A stretch of 64,000 nt of DNA, from positions 1,302,001 to 1,366,000 of the forward strand of contig NZ_JACHIW010000001.1 of the NCBI RefSeq assembly GCF_014203395.1, written 5' to 3'. The notes below the pieces were generated by a model. The model did no database searches. It was given only the letters and a program-made list of their open reading frames with translations, and was not told the origin of the DNA. This document shows, in pieces, positions 16,898 to 27,371 of this stretch; the stretch's first letter is position 1, and every line of letters begins with the position of its first letter. This DNA comes from Saccharopolyspora phatthalungensis (lineage in GTDB: Bacteria; Actinomycetota; Actinomycetes; Mycobacteriales; Pseudonocardiaceae). Both the position numbers and the translations under genes were made by a program.

Positions 16898-18067
16898 TCA
16901 GACCAGCCGTCGCCCGGCGAGGTTCCGCATCAGCGCGGCGGCCCCGAACGTCCACGGCTCGCACCGGTCGGTGTCCCGGACCCGGTTGACCAGCGCACCC
17001 AGCAGCGGGGTGGCGATGGTGACGAGATCGTCCTCGTGGTGGGTGAAACCGCCGCCGGGGCTGTCGCGGTCCTCGACCGGGGCGAACATGGTGCCCAGGT
17101 AGAGCGCCGCCCCGTCGGGGTAGCCGTGGTGCGGCCCGATCAGCTGCGCGATCAGCTCCTCGGGGTCGCGGCTGATCTTGGTCATCGACGAGGCGGCGTC
17201 GAGGTGGAACCCGTCGGCACCGTCGACGGTGAGTCCGACGGTCATCCCGCGCACCTCGTCGAGCCCGAACCCGTCCTCGAACAGCCGCACGAACGGGCCG
17301 AGCGACGCGCTAGCGTTGTTGTCCTTGGCCTTCGGCAGCAGCAGCGCCGAACGCCCTTCGATGTCGCGGAGGTTGACGTCGTTGCCCAGGGCGGCCCCGA
17401 CCGTCCTGCCGGTGGAGTCCACCACGAGCACGACCTCCGGCTCGGGGTTGTTCCACTGCGAACCGGGGTGCACCCCGACGTCGGCGGCCGTGCCGACCGC
17501 GGCGAGCGGCTGGGCCTTGGTGAAGATCTCCGCGTCCGGGCCGATCCCCACCTCCAGGTACTGGCTCCACGCACCGCGCTTGACGAGCAGTTCCTTCAGC
17601 GTCAAGGCTTCCGGTGATCCCGGGCGCAGCTTCGACAGGTCACCGCCGACCAGTTCGTGGATCTGCGCCCGGACGGCGGCCGCCGACGCGGCCTCGCCGC
17701 GGACCCGCTCCTCGATGACCCGCTCAAGCATGGACACCACGAACGTCACCCCGGCGGCCTTGACCGCCTGCAAGTCGATCGGCGCGAGCAGCCACGGTTT
17801 GCCGCGGTCGCGGCTCTCGACCGGGGTGTTGACGAGCAGCTCGTCGAGATCACCGAGCCGCTCCCCGGCCGCGGCCCGCAATTCTCTTGCTGGGTCAGGG
17901 GTTTCGCAGAGATCGCGCACGGTGGCGAAGGCAGCGGCGACGTCGAAAACGCCTTCGGGCCGCACCGCGACGACGGACGGACCTGCCAGTTCGGGCCGCC
18001 ACACCCGGCCGACCAGTGCGCCGTCGGCGGGCAGGGTGGACGCGGCGTCTAGGGGGAACTCGGACAC
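16898..18067 (-). CDS. Fumarylacetoacetate hydrolase family protein (AraD1-like)
   Basis: 389 residues from a GTG at 18067, chosen because AAAGGA lies six bases upstream; the longer frame to 18196 has no such site. FAH-fold landmarks are visible: AVGIGPDAEIF-like central strands, GSQWNNPEPEVVLVV with the acidic metal ligands, and LGNDVNLRDIEGRS. Relatives act on 2-keto-3-deoxy sugar acids or on ring-fission products, removing water or cleaving C-C bonds with Mg2+. The adjoining LacI fragment of the sugar-acid type suggests it once belonged to a sugar-acid operon. Confidence 0.8.
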   Translation of the reverse strand: MSEFPLDAASTLPADGALVGRVWRPELAGPSVVAVRPEGVFDVAAAFATVRDLCETPDPARELRAAAGERLGDLDELLVNTPVESRDRGKPWLLAPIDLQAVKAAGVTFVVSMLERVIEERVRGEAASAAAVRAQIHELVGGDLSKLRPGSPEALTLKELLVKRGAWSQYLEVGIGPDAEIFTKAQPLAAVGTAADVGVHPGSQWNNPEPEVVLVVDSTGRTVGAALGNDVNLRDIEGRSALLLPKAKDNNASASLGPFVRLFEDGFGLDEVRGMTVGLTVDGADGFHLDAASSMTKISRDPEELIAQLIGPHHGYPDGAALYLGTMFAPVEDRDSPGGGFTHHEDDLVTIATPLLGALVNRVRDTDRCEPWTFGAAALMRNLAGRRLV

Positions 18068-18283
18068 ATCGGTTCCTTTCGGCCGAGCGGCGGCGCTTGC
18101 TGGCTGGGGTTTGGGCTCGGCCGGGGTTTGACTGGACCGGTAGAGCTCCGTACAGCCGATCATGCGCCGCAACGCGGCCCGCCGCTCCGCCCGCAAGCTC
18201 CTCGCGGATGACAGCCGAGGCCTCGGCCTGGAACGGGATGTCTTTTGCCCAGTTCCGGAACGGAGTAGTTCACGTACCGGTGC

Positions 18284-19282
18284 TCACAGGCGGACCAGCA
18301 TCTTGCCCGTGTTGGCGCCCTCGAGCAGATCAAGGAACGCCTGCGGCGCGTTGCGCAGACCGTCCACAATGGTTTCTCGGTAGCGCAGCTTCCCCTGCTT
18401 GACCAGGGGCGCGATCTCGGCGAGGAACTGGGGCCGCAGCGCGGTGTGGTCGCCTACCAGGAAGCCGCGGATGGTAAGCCGCTGGTGCAGGACCTTGATC
18501 ATGTTTCGGGGCCCTGGCACCGGTTCTGTGGCGTTGTACTGGGAGATCACCCCGCAGTACGCGATCCGGCCGTTGCGGTTCAGCGCGTCGATGGCCGCCT
18601 CCAGGTGCTCGCCGCCGACGTTTTCGAAGTACACGTCGATACCGTCGGGCGCCGCGGCCGCCAGCTGCTCGGCGACCGGGCCGTCCTTGTAGTTGAACGC
18701 GGCGTCGAAACCGAGCTCGTCGACGAGATGGGCGACCTTGTCCGCGGAACCGGCGCTGCCGATGACCCGCTTGGCGCCCCTGAGCTTGGCGAGCTGACCG
18801 ACCACGGAGCCGACCGCGCCCGCCGCGCCGGACACGAAGACCGTGTCGCCCTCCTCGAACTGCGCCTCGATGAGCCCGGCGTAGGCGGTCAGCCCGGTCA
18901 GGCCCAGGACGCCGAGGTAGGCGGTCAGCGGCGCAGCGTCGGTGTCGATTTTCACCGCTTGCTCGGCGGGCACCGCGGCATGCGACCGCCAGCCGGCGGA
19001 GTGCAGCACGACCTCGCCCTTGGCGAAGGCCGCCGACCGCGACTCGATCACCTCACCGATCGCGCCACCGGGCATGACCTTGCCGACCTCAAACGGCGGG
19101 GCGTAGGCCTTCGCTTCGCTCATCCGCATGCGCATGTACGGATCAACGCTCAGCACCAGATTGCGAACGAGGACCCCGCCCTCGCCCGGCTCGGGCCTCT
19201 CGACGTCCACAATGGAGAAATCGTCCAGGGTGGGGGCGCCGACCGGGCGCGAGGCCAGCCGGATCTCGGTCGCCGTGCTCAT
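18284..19282 (-). CDS. NADP-dependent MDR oxidoreductase (leukotriene B4 dehydrogenase/CurA-like)
   Basis: 332-residue zinc-free medium-chain reductase. SVDPYMRMRM near residue 45 is typical of the prostaglandin reductase/CurA group. VSGAAGAVGSVVGQLAK is the nucleotide-binding glycine loop, and YFENVGGEHL follows near residue 215. It should reduce the double bond of enones or enals with NADPH in the cytoplasm. It sits on the same strand upstream of the FAH gene with a 216-base gap, so it is probably transcribed separately. Function in this pathway is not clear. Confidence 0.85.
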   Translation of the reverse strand: MSTATEIRLASRPVGAPTLDDFSIVDVERPEPGEGGVLVRNLVLSVDPYMRMRMSEAKAYAPPFEVGKVMPGGAIGEVIESRSAAFAKGEVVLHSAGWRSHAAVPAEQAVKIDTDAAPLTAYLGVLGLTGLTAYAGLIEAQFEEGDTVFVSGAAGAVGSVVGQLAKLRGAKRVIGSAGSADKVAHLVDELGFDAAFNYKDGPVAEQLAAAAPDGIDVYFENVGGEHLEAAIDALNRNGRIAYCGVISQYNATEPVPGPRNMIKVLHQRLTIRGFLVGDHTALRPQFLAEIAPLVKQGKLRYRETIVDGLRNAPQAFLDLLEGANTGKMLVRL

Positions 19283-19366
19283 CGTGGAACTCCTTCAACT
19301 CGGTTTACTTTCCCCACCCGCAACGCGCCCAAGGGGGCGCGGATTCTGAATGTGTCGCCACGACGT

Positions 19367-22300
19367 TCACAGCAGACCCACATGTTTCAGGTCGGCGACG
19401 TATTTCCGAATCAGCTCGAACGACAGGTGCGGGATGTCGCGGTCATCGCCGATCTTCGCCTCCCGTACCGCCGCGCGGAACCGGTCGGCCGGGATCATCG
19501 ACCCGGCGACCGGTTGCCCGGGGTGCTGGATGGCGTGCAGCAGCGGCAGCATCGAGTACTGGCGTTGTCGCTCGGGGAGTCCGCGGATCGCGGTGCTGAA
19601 CCGCGTGAGCCACTCGTCGTAGTCGTCGATGCGGTGGATGTCGTGGCCGGTGTCGATCAGCCAGTCGATGAAGGTGTCGAGGGAGATCCCGTCGTCGTGC
19701 GGATTCATCACGTTGAATGTCTGGTACCCGTCGATGTTGCCGGCGCCGAGCGTGTTGATCGCCTCGGCAGTGAACTCGACCGGCAACCCGTCGTAGTGCG
19801 CACGCGACCGCCCCCGCACCCCGTGATCCCCGCGGTAGAAGGATGCCGGCGCCACCCCGGTGGCGACGAGACTCAGCAGCAGACGGGTGAACATGTCGGG
19901 CACGTTGAGCTGCCCGGCGTAGCGGCTGTGGGCCATGATCAGGTCGGAGCGGAACGTCGACACGGGCAGCCCGCAGGCGTCGTGAGCCTCCCGGAGCACG
20001 ACCTCGCCGGCCCACTTGCTGGTGCTGTACCCGCTGGCGTAGCCGTCGCCGAGGGTGCGCACCGGGTTCAACTCGCGGACGTCGCCGGTCTCGTCCAGCA
20101 CCGTGGAGTCGAGTTGCCCGGCGATGCCCACAGTGGACAAATAGGTGAACGGTTTGATCCGGCCGGTGATCGCCAGCCGGATCAGCTCGGCGGTGCCGAC
20201 CACGTTCGGCCCGAACAGCTGGTCATAAGGCAGCACGTGGTTCACCAGCGCCGCCGGATGCATGATCAGGTCGACCTCGTCCGCGAGACGGTTCCATGTC
20301 GCCCGGTCCAGCCCGAGACGATCCTGGCTCACGTCTCCGGCGAGCACTTCCAGGTGTGCCGCAGCCAGGTGTCGGTAGTGGCGAGTCAGGTCGGGGTCGC
20401 CGGTGTCGAATGCCGCGTCCAATCGGCGCCGGGCCGCGGTGGCGTCGGCGCCGCGCACGATGCAGATCAGTGAGCCGTCGTGCTCGGCGAGCCGTTCCAG
20501 CCAGTCCAGACACATGAACCGGCCGAGAAAGCCGTTGGCCCCGGTCAGCAACACCGTCGCCGGTGCGTGGCCGTCCGGGCGGGGCAGATTCGCGGCTGCG
20601 GCGATGGTCTCGGCGTCGAGGAACCGGTCCAGGGTCAGCTGGCCGGCGCGCACCTCGCGGCTGTTCGGGTCGTGCACGCTGGCGAACGTCGGCCGCGTCG
20701 CGGCGCCGTCGCGCTGGGATTCCACCTGGTTTGCGATCGTCCGCAGGGTGGTGGCCGGGCTGGTGATCACACCGACCGACACCTCGATGTCGAAAATCTC
20801 CCGAAGCAGAGTCGAGAACGACAGCGCGGACAGTGAATCACCGCCGAGATCGCTGAAGCGCGCGTCCGGCTCGAGGTCGACGCTCGCACAGCCAAGCAAT
20901 GCCTGCGCTGCCGTGCAGACCGTCTCGTACACCGGCCGCTGTGCGCCGTGCTGGCGCAGCGCGTGTAGCTGGTCTGCCTGGTCCTGTGCGAGTTCGACGT
21001 ACAGCCGCTCCAGTTGCGCCGCATAGCGCTCTTTCAGCCTGGGCCGCAACAACTTGCGAACGTCCGAGAGTAACCCGTTCTGCACGGTGAAAGGCTCGGT
21101 CTCGATCAGGAAGTCGCGCGGAACCTCGTAGGACTGGAGCCCGGCATCCTTGGCGATGCGCTGCAACGACTGGCTGAGCAGGGGTTTGAGAGCCGCGACA
21201 TTGCCCGCCTGGCGCAGGGCGCCGTCGGTGGGCACGATCACCGCAAGGAGGTAGGCACGTTCGCTGCTGCCGTAGACGAAGATCTGTCGGATCAGCGGGC
21301 TCGTGGCGAAGGTGGCTTCCAGGCCGGCGACCGCGACGAACTCGCCCTGGGACAGTTTGAGCACGTTGTTTCGGCGGTCGAGGTAGGCCAGCTGGTCGGG
21401 GCCGATCTCGGCCATGATGTCGCCGGTCTGGTAGAAGCCGTCCTCGTCGAACACCGAGGCCGTCACGTCGAGCCGCTTGTAGTACCCGGCCATGATGGCT
21501 TCGGTCTTTACCAGCAGCTCGCCACGCGGGTACGGGCGGTCGGTGCGGAAGTACCCGAGTTCGGGTACGTCGACGAGTTTGTAGTCGATCACCGGGGGCC
21601 GCTGGATCCTGCCGTCGGTCAGTACCAGCCCCGTCTCTGTCGAGGCATAGATGTCGTGGAGGTTTATCTGGAGGCAGGACTCCACGAACGACTTCATCTC
21701 GGCCGACAGTAGTGCGCTGACCAAGTTCGCCTGCCGAACCCGGCCACCGAAGAACCGCTCACGCAGGTCCGTTTTCACCGCGGCGTCAAGCTCGTGCGAA
21801 TCGGCGAACTCGCCCGCGCGCCGGTCGCATTCGCTCTGATACTCCTGGAACAGCATGTCGCAGATCCGCGGCACCAGCCTGATCTGGGTCGGCCGCGCCA
21901 GGCCGATGTCCTCGAACAAGGTCGACAGGTCGCTTTTCGCGGTGAAGTAGATGAGCCCACCTTGACTCAACGTGTGGCTGATCAGGTTGCGCCCAGCCAT
22001 GTGGGTCAGGGGCATGTAGCTGACGCAGACCGGCGGGGCCGGGTCGGTCTTCGGCGCGAGGCGGGCCCAGTACCGGCGCACCATGCGCTCGGTGTATATC
22101 GCCCCCTTGGGCGTGCCGGTGCTGCCGGAGGTATAGATCACCAAGCCGATCGGGTCCTCATCGGCGGGCGGCGTGTGCAGGGCAGCGGCCGGCAGCGTGG
22201 CGCCGCGATCGACCACTGCGGCAAGCGAGTCGATCACGACTCCGTCGATGGCCGCGAGTCGGTTTCGGGCCGTCTCGAATGCCTCCCGCTGGTCGTCGAT

Positions 22301-22813
22301 CTCGGGGCGATAGTCGAACACGATCAGCCGCGGCGGCGTGGTGGCGACCAGCACCAACTCGACCGCCTTGTCGAGATACTCGATCCCGACCGCGAGCACC
22401 CGCGGAGCGGTTTCGTCCAGGATGGTCCGCAGGTGGGCGAGCGACGCGCTGGGCTGCAGCGGCACGGGCACCGCACCGAGCGACAGGCACGCCAGATCCA
22501 CGGTGACGTAATCACTGCTGGCGAACCCGAACAGCGCCACGATGTCGCCCGCCCCGACGGGTTGGCGCGAGTCGCAGTGCCATTCCGCGGCCACCGCGCG
22601 CGCCCGCGACCACAGTTGTGCGTAGCTGGTCGTGTCGAATTCCGCGCGCAGGCGCAACGAGCCACGGCCGGTCACCGGATCGGTCACGACCTCGGTCGCT
22701 CGGTCACCGAGAGCGGGCCGGTCGGCATACCGGGCCATGATCGATTCCACCAGGTGCGCGAGCGGCTGCTCGGCACCGTCGCCGATCTTGGGGTCTGACG
22801 TCGCCACCGTCAC
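19367..22813 (-). CDS. car: Carboxylic acid reductase (adenylation, carrier and thioester reductase domains)
   Basis: 1148 residues, close to the usual CAR length of about 1170. Residues 1-640 are the adenylation domain, with P-loop [13 protein letters not shown] phosphopantetheine carrier domain follows with LGGDSLSAL. The C-terminal reductase begins at [12 protein letters not shown] and has the YSTSK catalytic pair. CARs reduce aryl or alkyl acids to aldehydes with ATP and NADPH. The start is GTG at 22813, overlapping the transporter stop as GTGA; the open frame continuing to 23476 is read-through across that gene. No phosphopantetheinyl transferase is encoded nearby, so activation must come from elsewhere. 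Confidence 0.88.
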   Translation of the reverse strand: MTVATSDPKIGDGAEQPLAHLVESIMARYADRPALGDRATEVVTDPVTGRGSLRLRAEFDTTSYAQLWSRARAVAAEWHCDSRQPVGAGDIVALFGFASSDYVTVDLACLSLGAVPVPLQPSASLAHLRTILDETAPRVLAVGIEYLDKAVELVLVATTPPRLIVFDYRPEIDDQREAFETARNRLAAIDGVVIDSLAAVVDRGATLPAAALHTPPADEDPIGLVIYTSGSTGTPKGAIYTERMVRRYWARLAPKTDPAPPVCVSYMPLTHMAGRNLISHTLSQGGLIYFTAKSDLSTLFEDIGLARPTQIRLVPRICDMLFQEYQSECDRRAGEFADSHELDAAVKTDLRERFFGGRVRQANLVSALLSAEMKSFVESCLQINLHDIYASTETGLVLTDGRIQRPPVIDYKLVDVPELGYFRTDRPYPRGELLVKTEAIMAGYYKRLDVTASVFDEDGFYQTGDIMAEIGPDQLAYLDRRNNVLKLSQGEFVAVAGLEATFATSPLIRQIFVYGSSERAYLLAVIVPTDGALRQAGNVAALKPLLSQSLQRIAKDAGLQSYEVPRDFLIETEPFTVQNGLLSDVRKLLRPRLKERYAAQLERLYVELAQDQADQLHALRQHGAQRPVYETVCTAAQALLGCASVDLEPDARFSDLGGDSLSALSFSTLLREIFDIEVSVGVITSPATTLRTIANQVESQRDGAATRPTFASVHDPNSREVRAGQLTLDRFLDAETIAAAANLPRPDGHAPATVLLTGANGFLGRFMCLDWLERLAEHDGSLICIVRGADATAARRRLDAAFDTGDPDLTRHYRHLAAAHLEVLAGDVSQDRLGLDRATWNRLADEVDLIMHPAALVNHVLPYDQLFGPNVVGTAELIRLAITGRIKPFTYLSTVGIAGQLDSTVLDETGDVRELNPVRTLGDGYASGYSTSKWAGEVVLREAHDACGLPVSTFRSDLIMAHSRYAGQLNVPDMFTRLLLSLVATGVAPASFYRGDHGVRGRSRAHYDGLPVEFTAEAINTLGAGNIDGYQTFNVMNPHDDGISLDTFIDWLIDTGHDIHRIDDYDEWLTRFSTAIRGLPERQRQYSMLPLLHAIQHPGQPVAGSMIPADRFRAAVREAKIGDDRDIPHLSFELIRKYVADLKHVGLL

Positions 22814-24099
22814 GCGTTGGTCTCCGGACCCTGGCGCACGGCCACGAACATCAGCAGACCGCCGAAAACGATCAGCACGACCGGGGTGAACGCATAAGGC
22901 ATGAAGGAGCTCAGGGCGAGCAGCCACACCGTGTACAGACCGGGCAGGATCAGACCGAACATGTAGCCGATGCCGTACCCACTGGCTCGTACGGAAGCCG
23001 GGAAGCGCTCGTTGAGGTAGACCAGGATGACCCCGAGCGGCGCCGTGGGCAGCACCTTCGCCACCACCGCGATAAGCCCGATCAGCCAGACCGGCGCATC
23101 CGCGCGGGCGGCCACGACCATCAGCACGAACGCGCCGCCGACGACGAACGTCAGCACCAGGGCCCAGCGCATCAGCAGCGTCCGCCGGCCGATCCGCTGC
23201 GACACCGCGGCCAGCACCATGATCAGGAAGATCCCGCACGTGGAGCTGATGATCTCCACCGTGCTGGACAGCTGCGGGCTCTGGTTCAACACCTGGACCA
23301 GCAGCGTGGGCAGGAACGACACCGACATCTGGGTGGCGAACCAGTAGCCGCAGGTGAACAGAAAGACGCTGAAGATCAGCGCACGGTGCGTGGTGAACAG
23401 TTCGAGCACCGGCTGCCGCCGGGTGCGGCGCTCGGCGAAGAACGACTCGTCCTCGACCACTCGGCGGTAGTGCCACAGGTAGACCAGTCCCAGCACGAAC
23501 CCGAGGAAGAACGGGATTCGCCAGCCCCAGCCCAGAAAACCGCTGCGCGGTACCACGTCGAGCAGCCCGAGCAAAAGCAGGTTGATCACCAGGAACGAGC
23601 CGGGCGCGCCAACCGCGATGAGCCCAACGACCCGGCCACGCCGGGAGGGGCGCGCCTGCTCGAACGCCAGCGAGATCGGTGCGGCGTACCCGCCGGCGAG
23701 GAAGATCCCGCCGATCAGCCGCAGCACGGCGAACACGACGATCGCTCCGTAGCCCCAGGACCCGTACCCGGGCAGCAGGCCGATCAGCAGCGTGATGATG
23801 GTGAAGCCCCAGCCGCTGATCATGGTGACCGGTTTGCGGCCGATGCGGTCGGACAGGTTACCGAAGATGACGCTGCCGATGGGGCGCCCGATGAGGCCCA
23901 CGGTGAACAGCAGCGTGGTGAAGGTCGCGCGGATCTCCGGTGGCAGGTCCGCGGGCATGAAGTACGCCATGGCGGCGGGAAGCACCAGCGCGGGCAGGTA
24001 GACGTCGAAGCTGTCCACGAACATCGCGAACGCGCCTCCGCGAGCGGATCGCCGTTCGTCGGCTTCGGTGATCACGGTGGGGGTGTCGGACATCGCCAA
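22810..24099 (-). CDS. MFS transporter, metabolite:H+ symporter (MHS) type
   Basis: 429-residue permease of twelve helices. The signature [11 protein letters not shown] lies between TM2 and TM3, and RPIGSVIFG precedes it, as in the MHS/ShiA-ProP group. I start at TTG 24099 because AGGAG stands eight bases before it; ATG 24093 is the alternative, with poor spacing. Translationally coupled to the carboxylic acid reductase (GTGA), so it probably imports the acid that the reductase uses. Substrate unknown. Confidence 0.82.
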   Translation of the reverse strand: MAMSDTPTVITEADERRSARGGAFAMFVDSFDVYLPALVLPAAMAYFMPADLPPEIRATFTTLLFTVGLIGRPIGSVIFGNLSDRIGRKPVTMISGWGFTIITLLIGLLPGYGSWGYGAIVVFAVLRLIGGIFLAGGYAAPISLAFEQARPSRRGRVVGLIAVGAPGSFLVINLLLLGLLDVVPRSGFLGWGWRIPFFLGFVLGLVYLWHYRRVVEDESFFAERRTRRQPVLELFTTHRALIFSVFLFTCGYWFATQMSVSFLPTLLVQVLNQSPQLSSTVEIISSTCGIFLIMVLAAVSQRIGRRTLLMRWALVLTFVVGGAFVLMVVAARADAPVWLIGLIAVVAKVLPTAPLGVILVYLNERFPASVRASGYGIGYMFGLILPGLYTVWLLALSSFMPYAFTPVVLIVFGGLLMFVAVRQGPETNA

Positions 24100-24699
24100 T
24101 TGCCAAACTCCTGGTCAATTCGTCTCAGGGCCGGTCCGGGACGGCGCTGTGGATCACCCTATGGCGCGATGCGCGACGAAAAGACTCAAAAGGGTAAATT
24201 AATGTGGTCGATCGGCCAACAAACCGGTTCGACCAATCACCGCGCCACGCCGCGAGACAGCCACCGTCCACCGCACCAGAGGCATTCGCCGCCGCGCAGC
24301 AAATACACCCATGACTCGCCGACGCGTACCAACTCAGCTCTGAAGAAAGGCCCCAGTGGGAAGCGGCGCGCACCGATCAAGTCCGCCTGGTGCGATTCCG
24401 TGATTTCCACACCGAGTCCTACGGTGCGCCTTCACAGGCACTGACCTGCAAAGACCCTTCCACTGGTGGACCTCGTGAGAGCTCACTCGAACCCAGAACC
24501 ACACTGGTCCAGCCCAACCTACGCTCTCCGTGAGCACCCGCCACCCATTACGTGGAGGTTGGGGGAGCTTATTACAACACAAAAGACCAGGTCACAGCGC
24601 TAGAAGCACTGCGGAAGAAGCTGCCGGACCCGAATACTCCCGCCCAACCGACACCTGAGCGAGCTAAGCCTGGCCGCCCGGCAGCTCGACGGCGACCAG
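24100..24699. other. Intergenic region with inverted repeat; boundary of mobile sequence
   Basis: About 600 bases between the MHS transporter and the HTH gene. TGGTCGA at 24205-24211 and TCGACCA at 24229-24235 form a 7-bp dyad next to the AT-rich stretch at 24176-24204; this may be an operator for the transporter-CAR pair. From about 24550 a short open plus frame ([14 protein letters not shown]) is in a different frame from the HTH gene. It looks like decayed coding sequence. No complete gene is visible. Confidence 0.4.
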
Positions 24700-25002
24700 G
24701 TGCAGCAACTGATCGAGGGCTACAAGTCCGGCGCCACCGTCTACGAACTGGGTGATCAGTTCGGCATCGAGCGCCGCACCGTCAGCGCGATCCTCCACCG
24801 CCATGGTGTCCCGATGCGCCGACGCGGCCTGTCCGAGGAGCAGATCGACGACGCGGTCCGGCTCTACAACCAGGGGTGGTCGCTGGCCCGGATCGCCGCA
24901 CGCATGGATGTCGCCGCCGGCACCGTGCGCCAGCGCTTGCACGAGCGTGACGTCCCGATCCGCGACACCCAGGGGCAGCCTCGGGCAGGTGACACCCGAT
25001 GA
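24700..25002 (+). CDS. Small helix-turn-helix protein, integrative-element type
   Basis: 100 residues containing two HTH units: [19 protein letters not shown] and [19 protein letters not shown]. The protein resembles small DNA-binding proteins found beside recombinases in actinobacterial integrative elements. Family sequence seems to extend upstream as [15 protein letters not shown] from about 24655, but only a CTG is available there. The N-terminus may be truncated, or the GTG at 24700 may be the real start. Its stop overlaps the start of the DUF2637 gene (ATGA at 24999-25002). Confidence 0.65.
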   Translation: MQQLIEGYKSGATVYELGDQFGIERRTVSAILHRHGVPMRRRGLSEEQIDDAVRLYNQGWSLARIAARMDVAAGTVRQRLHERDVPIRDTQGQPRAGDTR

Positions 25003-25799
25003 CCAGCACGCCATCCACATCCAGCGCTCGTCCCGATCGATCGCTGCACCTGCAGTGCGCCTGCACTCTCCTCGTGGCAGTGGGCGCGGCCTATGTCTCC
25101 TACCGACACGGCCGCGAGTTCGCCCTCCGCTTCGGCGCCGACGAAACCACCGCCACCCTCTGGCCACTCATCGTCGACGGCCTCTTGACGATGGCCACCA
25201 TCGAACTCTGGAAGGCCAGCCACCGTCATTTCGCCACCGGGCGGTGGAAGGCGTGGCTGTCGTTTGCCCTCGGCATCGGGTTGTCGCTGTGCGCCAACAT
25301 CGCCTCCGCGCCCGAGCTGAACGCCTTCTCCATCGCCGTGGCCGCCTGCCCACCGCTCGCGCTGCTGCTGTCGGTCGAACTCCTCAACCAGGCGCTCAAG
25401 CGGCGCCGCGCGGAGACCACGAATGAGATCATTCCCGAGGCCAAGGAGACCGGACTATCGCAGCCTGATTCGGCGGCCCCGGGCAGGGACAGCCAGACGC
25501 TGGAGACTTCCGCAGAGACTGCAGATATGCCAGCGTTGCGCACGGTTGTGAACAACATGCCGGGTCACAGCGTCGACTCCACCAAAACAGACTCAGGGAT
25601 AACGCACGGCGAGGGCTATGATCCCCTACGCGAAGAGGCATACCGGCTCGACGCCGAACACTGGAACCTCTACCAACGTCCGATCTCCGCCGACACACTT
25701 CGCCGGAAGCTCAGCATCGGCTCAACACGAGCCCGTGCCCTCACCCACTACATCCGCCAGCAACGCCACCCCGGACCGGTGATGGCGACAGTGGAATGA
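24999..25799 (+). CDS. DUF2637 membrane protein (SpdB-like, conjugative element)
   Basis: 266 residues. Four probable transmembrane helices occupy residues about 20-130 ([62 protein letters not shown]). A hydrophilic C-terminus ends in a short helix-turn-helix-like segment ([16 protein letters not shown]). DUF2637 proteins occur in actinomycete plasmids and AICEs, where Spd proteins help intramycelial spread. Coupled to the upstream HTH gene. No replication or transfer gene lies beside it, so it is probably a remnant of an element. Confidence 0.75.
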   Translation: MTSTPSTSSARPDRSLHLQCACTLLVAVGAAYVSYRHGREFALRFGADETTATLWPLIVDGLLTMATIELWKASHRHFATGRWKAWLSFALGIGLSLCANIASAPELNAFSIAVAACPPLALLLSVELLNQALKRRRAETTNEIIPEAKETGLSQPDSAAPGRDSQTLETSAETADMPALRTVVNNMPGHSVDSTKTDSGITHGEGYDPLREEAYRLDAEHWNLYQRPISADTLRRKLSIGSTRARALTHYIRQQRHPGPVMATVE

Positions 25800-25942
25800 G
25801 CACCGGACCAGTGGCGGGATGCCATGCGCCCGGCAGCCCACCGCACCGGCCGAATGGCCGCTACTGAATCCGGGGTGATGTTCGAGGGCCATCTGTCAGC
25901 GTCGTCACCCGTACTGTCGGTCCCGAGCGCTACCGTCAGAGC

Positions 25943-26185
25943 ATGGGTGACGCTGGCAGCCAGGGTGACGCGCCCTTGCCCGAGACCGTCCGCAACTTGC
26001 CCGTGGACGAGAAGAACACAGCACCGGAGACTGTCGCTCGCTATGACTACCAGTACGAGTGTGTTGCTCTGACCGTATTGCAACGAATGTCCAGTGACGA
26101 TCTTCTTGGAGTCGTGCTCGAACGCACAACGGATGCAGTGTTCATTCTGATGCTTGACAACGACCGGTGCCCGGCAGACTCGTGA
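25943..26185 (+). pseudogene. Truncated ORF resembling the N-terminus of a DUF4297/Cap4-type nuclease
   Basis: 80 residues. The segment YDYQYECVALTVLQRMS followed by LGVVLERTTDAVFILML resembles the first strand-helix pair of dsDNA nucleases of the Cap4/DUF4297 type (YQ...D/E...). The rest of the nuclease is absent. The last codons and the stop are built from a perfect hairpin at 26166-26198, so the ORF appears cut off at a terminator. The family assignment is by pattern only and is weak. Confidence 0.3.
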
Positions 26186-26198
26186 TCTGCCGGGCACC
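26166..26198 (+). terminator. Perfect 13-bp hairpin
   Basis: GGTGCCCGGCAGA (26166-26178) pairs with TCTGCCGGGCACC (26186-26198) around a 7-base loop. The loop contains the TGA stop of the truncated ORF at 25943. It would terminate transcripts from the left. Confidence 0.6.
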
Positions 26199-26362
26199 GT
26201 GATCCGCTCACAGCCGGTGAGTGGGTGGCTTTCGGTTCCGGTGCGGCGGAACCATGACGGGCTGCCGAGGACCCTCACCCTCGGCGGCAGCCTTGCCAGC
26301 CCTGACCGGATGCGCCCGTGGTGCGGACCTCCGTCGCAGCAGGGTGCTGCGGCGATCGGGTG

Positions 26363-26385
26363 CCCGGGGCCGTGAAGGCCCTGGG
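26363..26385 (-). terminator. Hairpin downstream of the 2-hydroxyacid dehydrogenase gene
   Basis: CCCGGGGCC pairs with GGCCCTGGG (one G-U pair) around GTGAA, 12 bases past the stop at 26397. It is the likely end of the minus-strand operon. Confidence 0.5.
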
Positions 26386-26396
26386 CCGAGTGAGGG

Positions 26397-27371
26397 CTAC
26401 CGGCTGCTGGTGACCATGTGTTCGGGCGGCCAGCCTGTCAGGACGCGCTGGACGTTCTCTCGGACGACGTCGAGGAGGCGGTCATTGGCCGTGACCGTGT
26501 CGCCCGCGATGTGAGGTGAGAGCAGGACGCGGTCGCAGGCGAGCAGGGGACTGTCCTGCTTCAGGGGTTCATCGGCGAACACATCGAGAGCCGCTCCTGC
26601 CAGGTGGCCTGCGGTGACCGCGTCGGCCAGAGCCTGCTCGTCGACGACGCCGCCCCGTCCGGCGTTGATGAGCAGGGCGCCCTCGGGGAGGCGGTTCAGC
26701 TCGTCGGCTCCGATGAGACCCCGGGTGGCGGGAGTGAGGGGCAACTGGACCGAGAGCACGTCCGAGCGTTCCAGTACCTCCTGCTGGGACACATAAGCGG
26801 CTGCCGTCTCGGCTTTTCTCAGGTCGTGGTAGAGCACGGTGTCCACGATCGGAGTGAGCCGTTGTGCGATGGCATGGCCGACGTTGCCGAATCCGAGCAG
26901 GCCGACGGTGAGAGTCGACAGTTCACGAGCCGGAGAATGGTCCGGCCACTGCCCCTTCCTGATCTGGGCGTCGCGCCAGTGCAGGCCGCGCACCAGGCTG
27001 TAGAGGGCGGCGACGACCCAGTCGGCGACAGCGTCGCTGTTGTAGCCGGCGGCGTTGGCCACGGTGACGCCTGTCTGCGAGGCAGTCGGCACGTCGATGG
27101 TGTCGTATCCCACGCTCGGCTGTTGCACGAAGGCGCCGGGTGCGAGAACCGCCAGGAAGTGCCGGTCGAGGACGGCACGGTGCAGGAGATCTCCGATCAC
27201 GACCGTGGCCCCTGTACAGGCCGCCTGGAGGTCCCGCGGGCCGATGGTGGGATCGACCATGCGCAGCGTGACGTCCGGCGGGAACCAGCCGCGAACCTCG
27301 GTCTCGTCGAACGGGGACAGGCAGCACACGAGCCTGTTGTCGGAGGTGATCTGTGCGTTGTCGGCGTTCAC
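26397..27371 (-). CDS. D-isomer-specific 2-hydroxyacid dehydrogenase
   Basis: 324 residues from a GTG at 27371 that overlaps the aldehyde dehydrogenase stop (GTGA). The NAD-binding loop is GFGNVGHA near residue 145. The catalytic Arg lies in NAGRGGVVDE, the Glu in VFADEPL and the His in LSPHIAGDT, so all key residues are present. It should interconvert a 2-keto acid and a D-2-hydroxy acid with NAD(H). Last gene of a set with an aldehyde dehydrogenase and a DapA-like aldolase. The larger upstream frame is read-through. Confidence 0.85.
   Translation of the reverse strand: MNADNAQITSDNRLVCCLSPFDETEVRGWFPPDVTLRMVDPTIGPRDLQAACTGATVVIGDLLHRAVLDRHFLAVLAPGAFVQQPSVGYDTIDVPTASQTGVTVANAAGYNSDAVADWVVAALYSLVRGLHWRDAQIRKGQWPDHSPARELSTLTVGLLGFGNVGHAIAQRLTPIVDTVLYHDLRKAETAAAYVSQQEVLERSDVLSVQLPLTPATRGLIGADELNRLPEGALLINAGRGGVVDEQALADAVTAGHLAGAALDVFADEPLKQDSPLLACDRVLLSPHIAGDTVTANDRLLDVVRENVQRVLTGWPPEHMVTSSR

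Noticed and set aside
19367..23476. Single 1369-codon open frame on the minus strand
   Set aside because: The first 220 codons are a shadow of the MHS transporter; family sequence begins at GTG 22813, overlapping the transporter stop.
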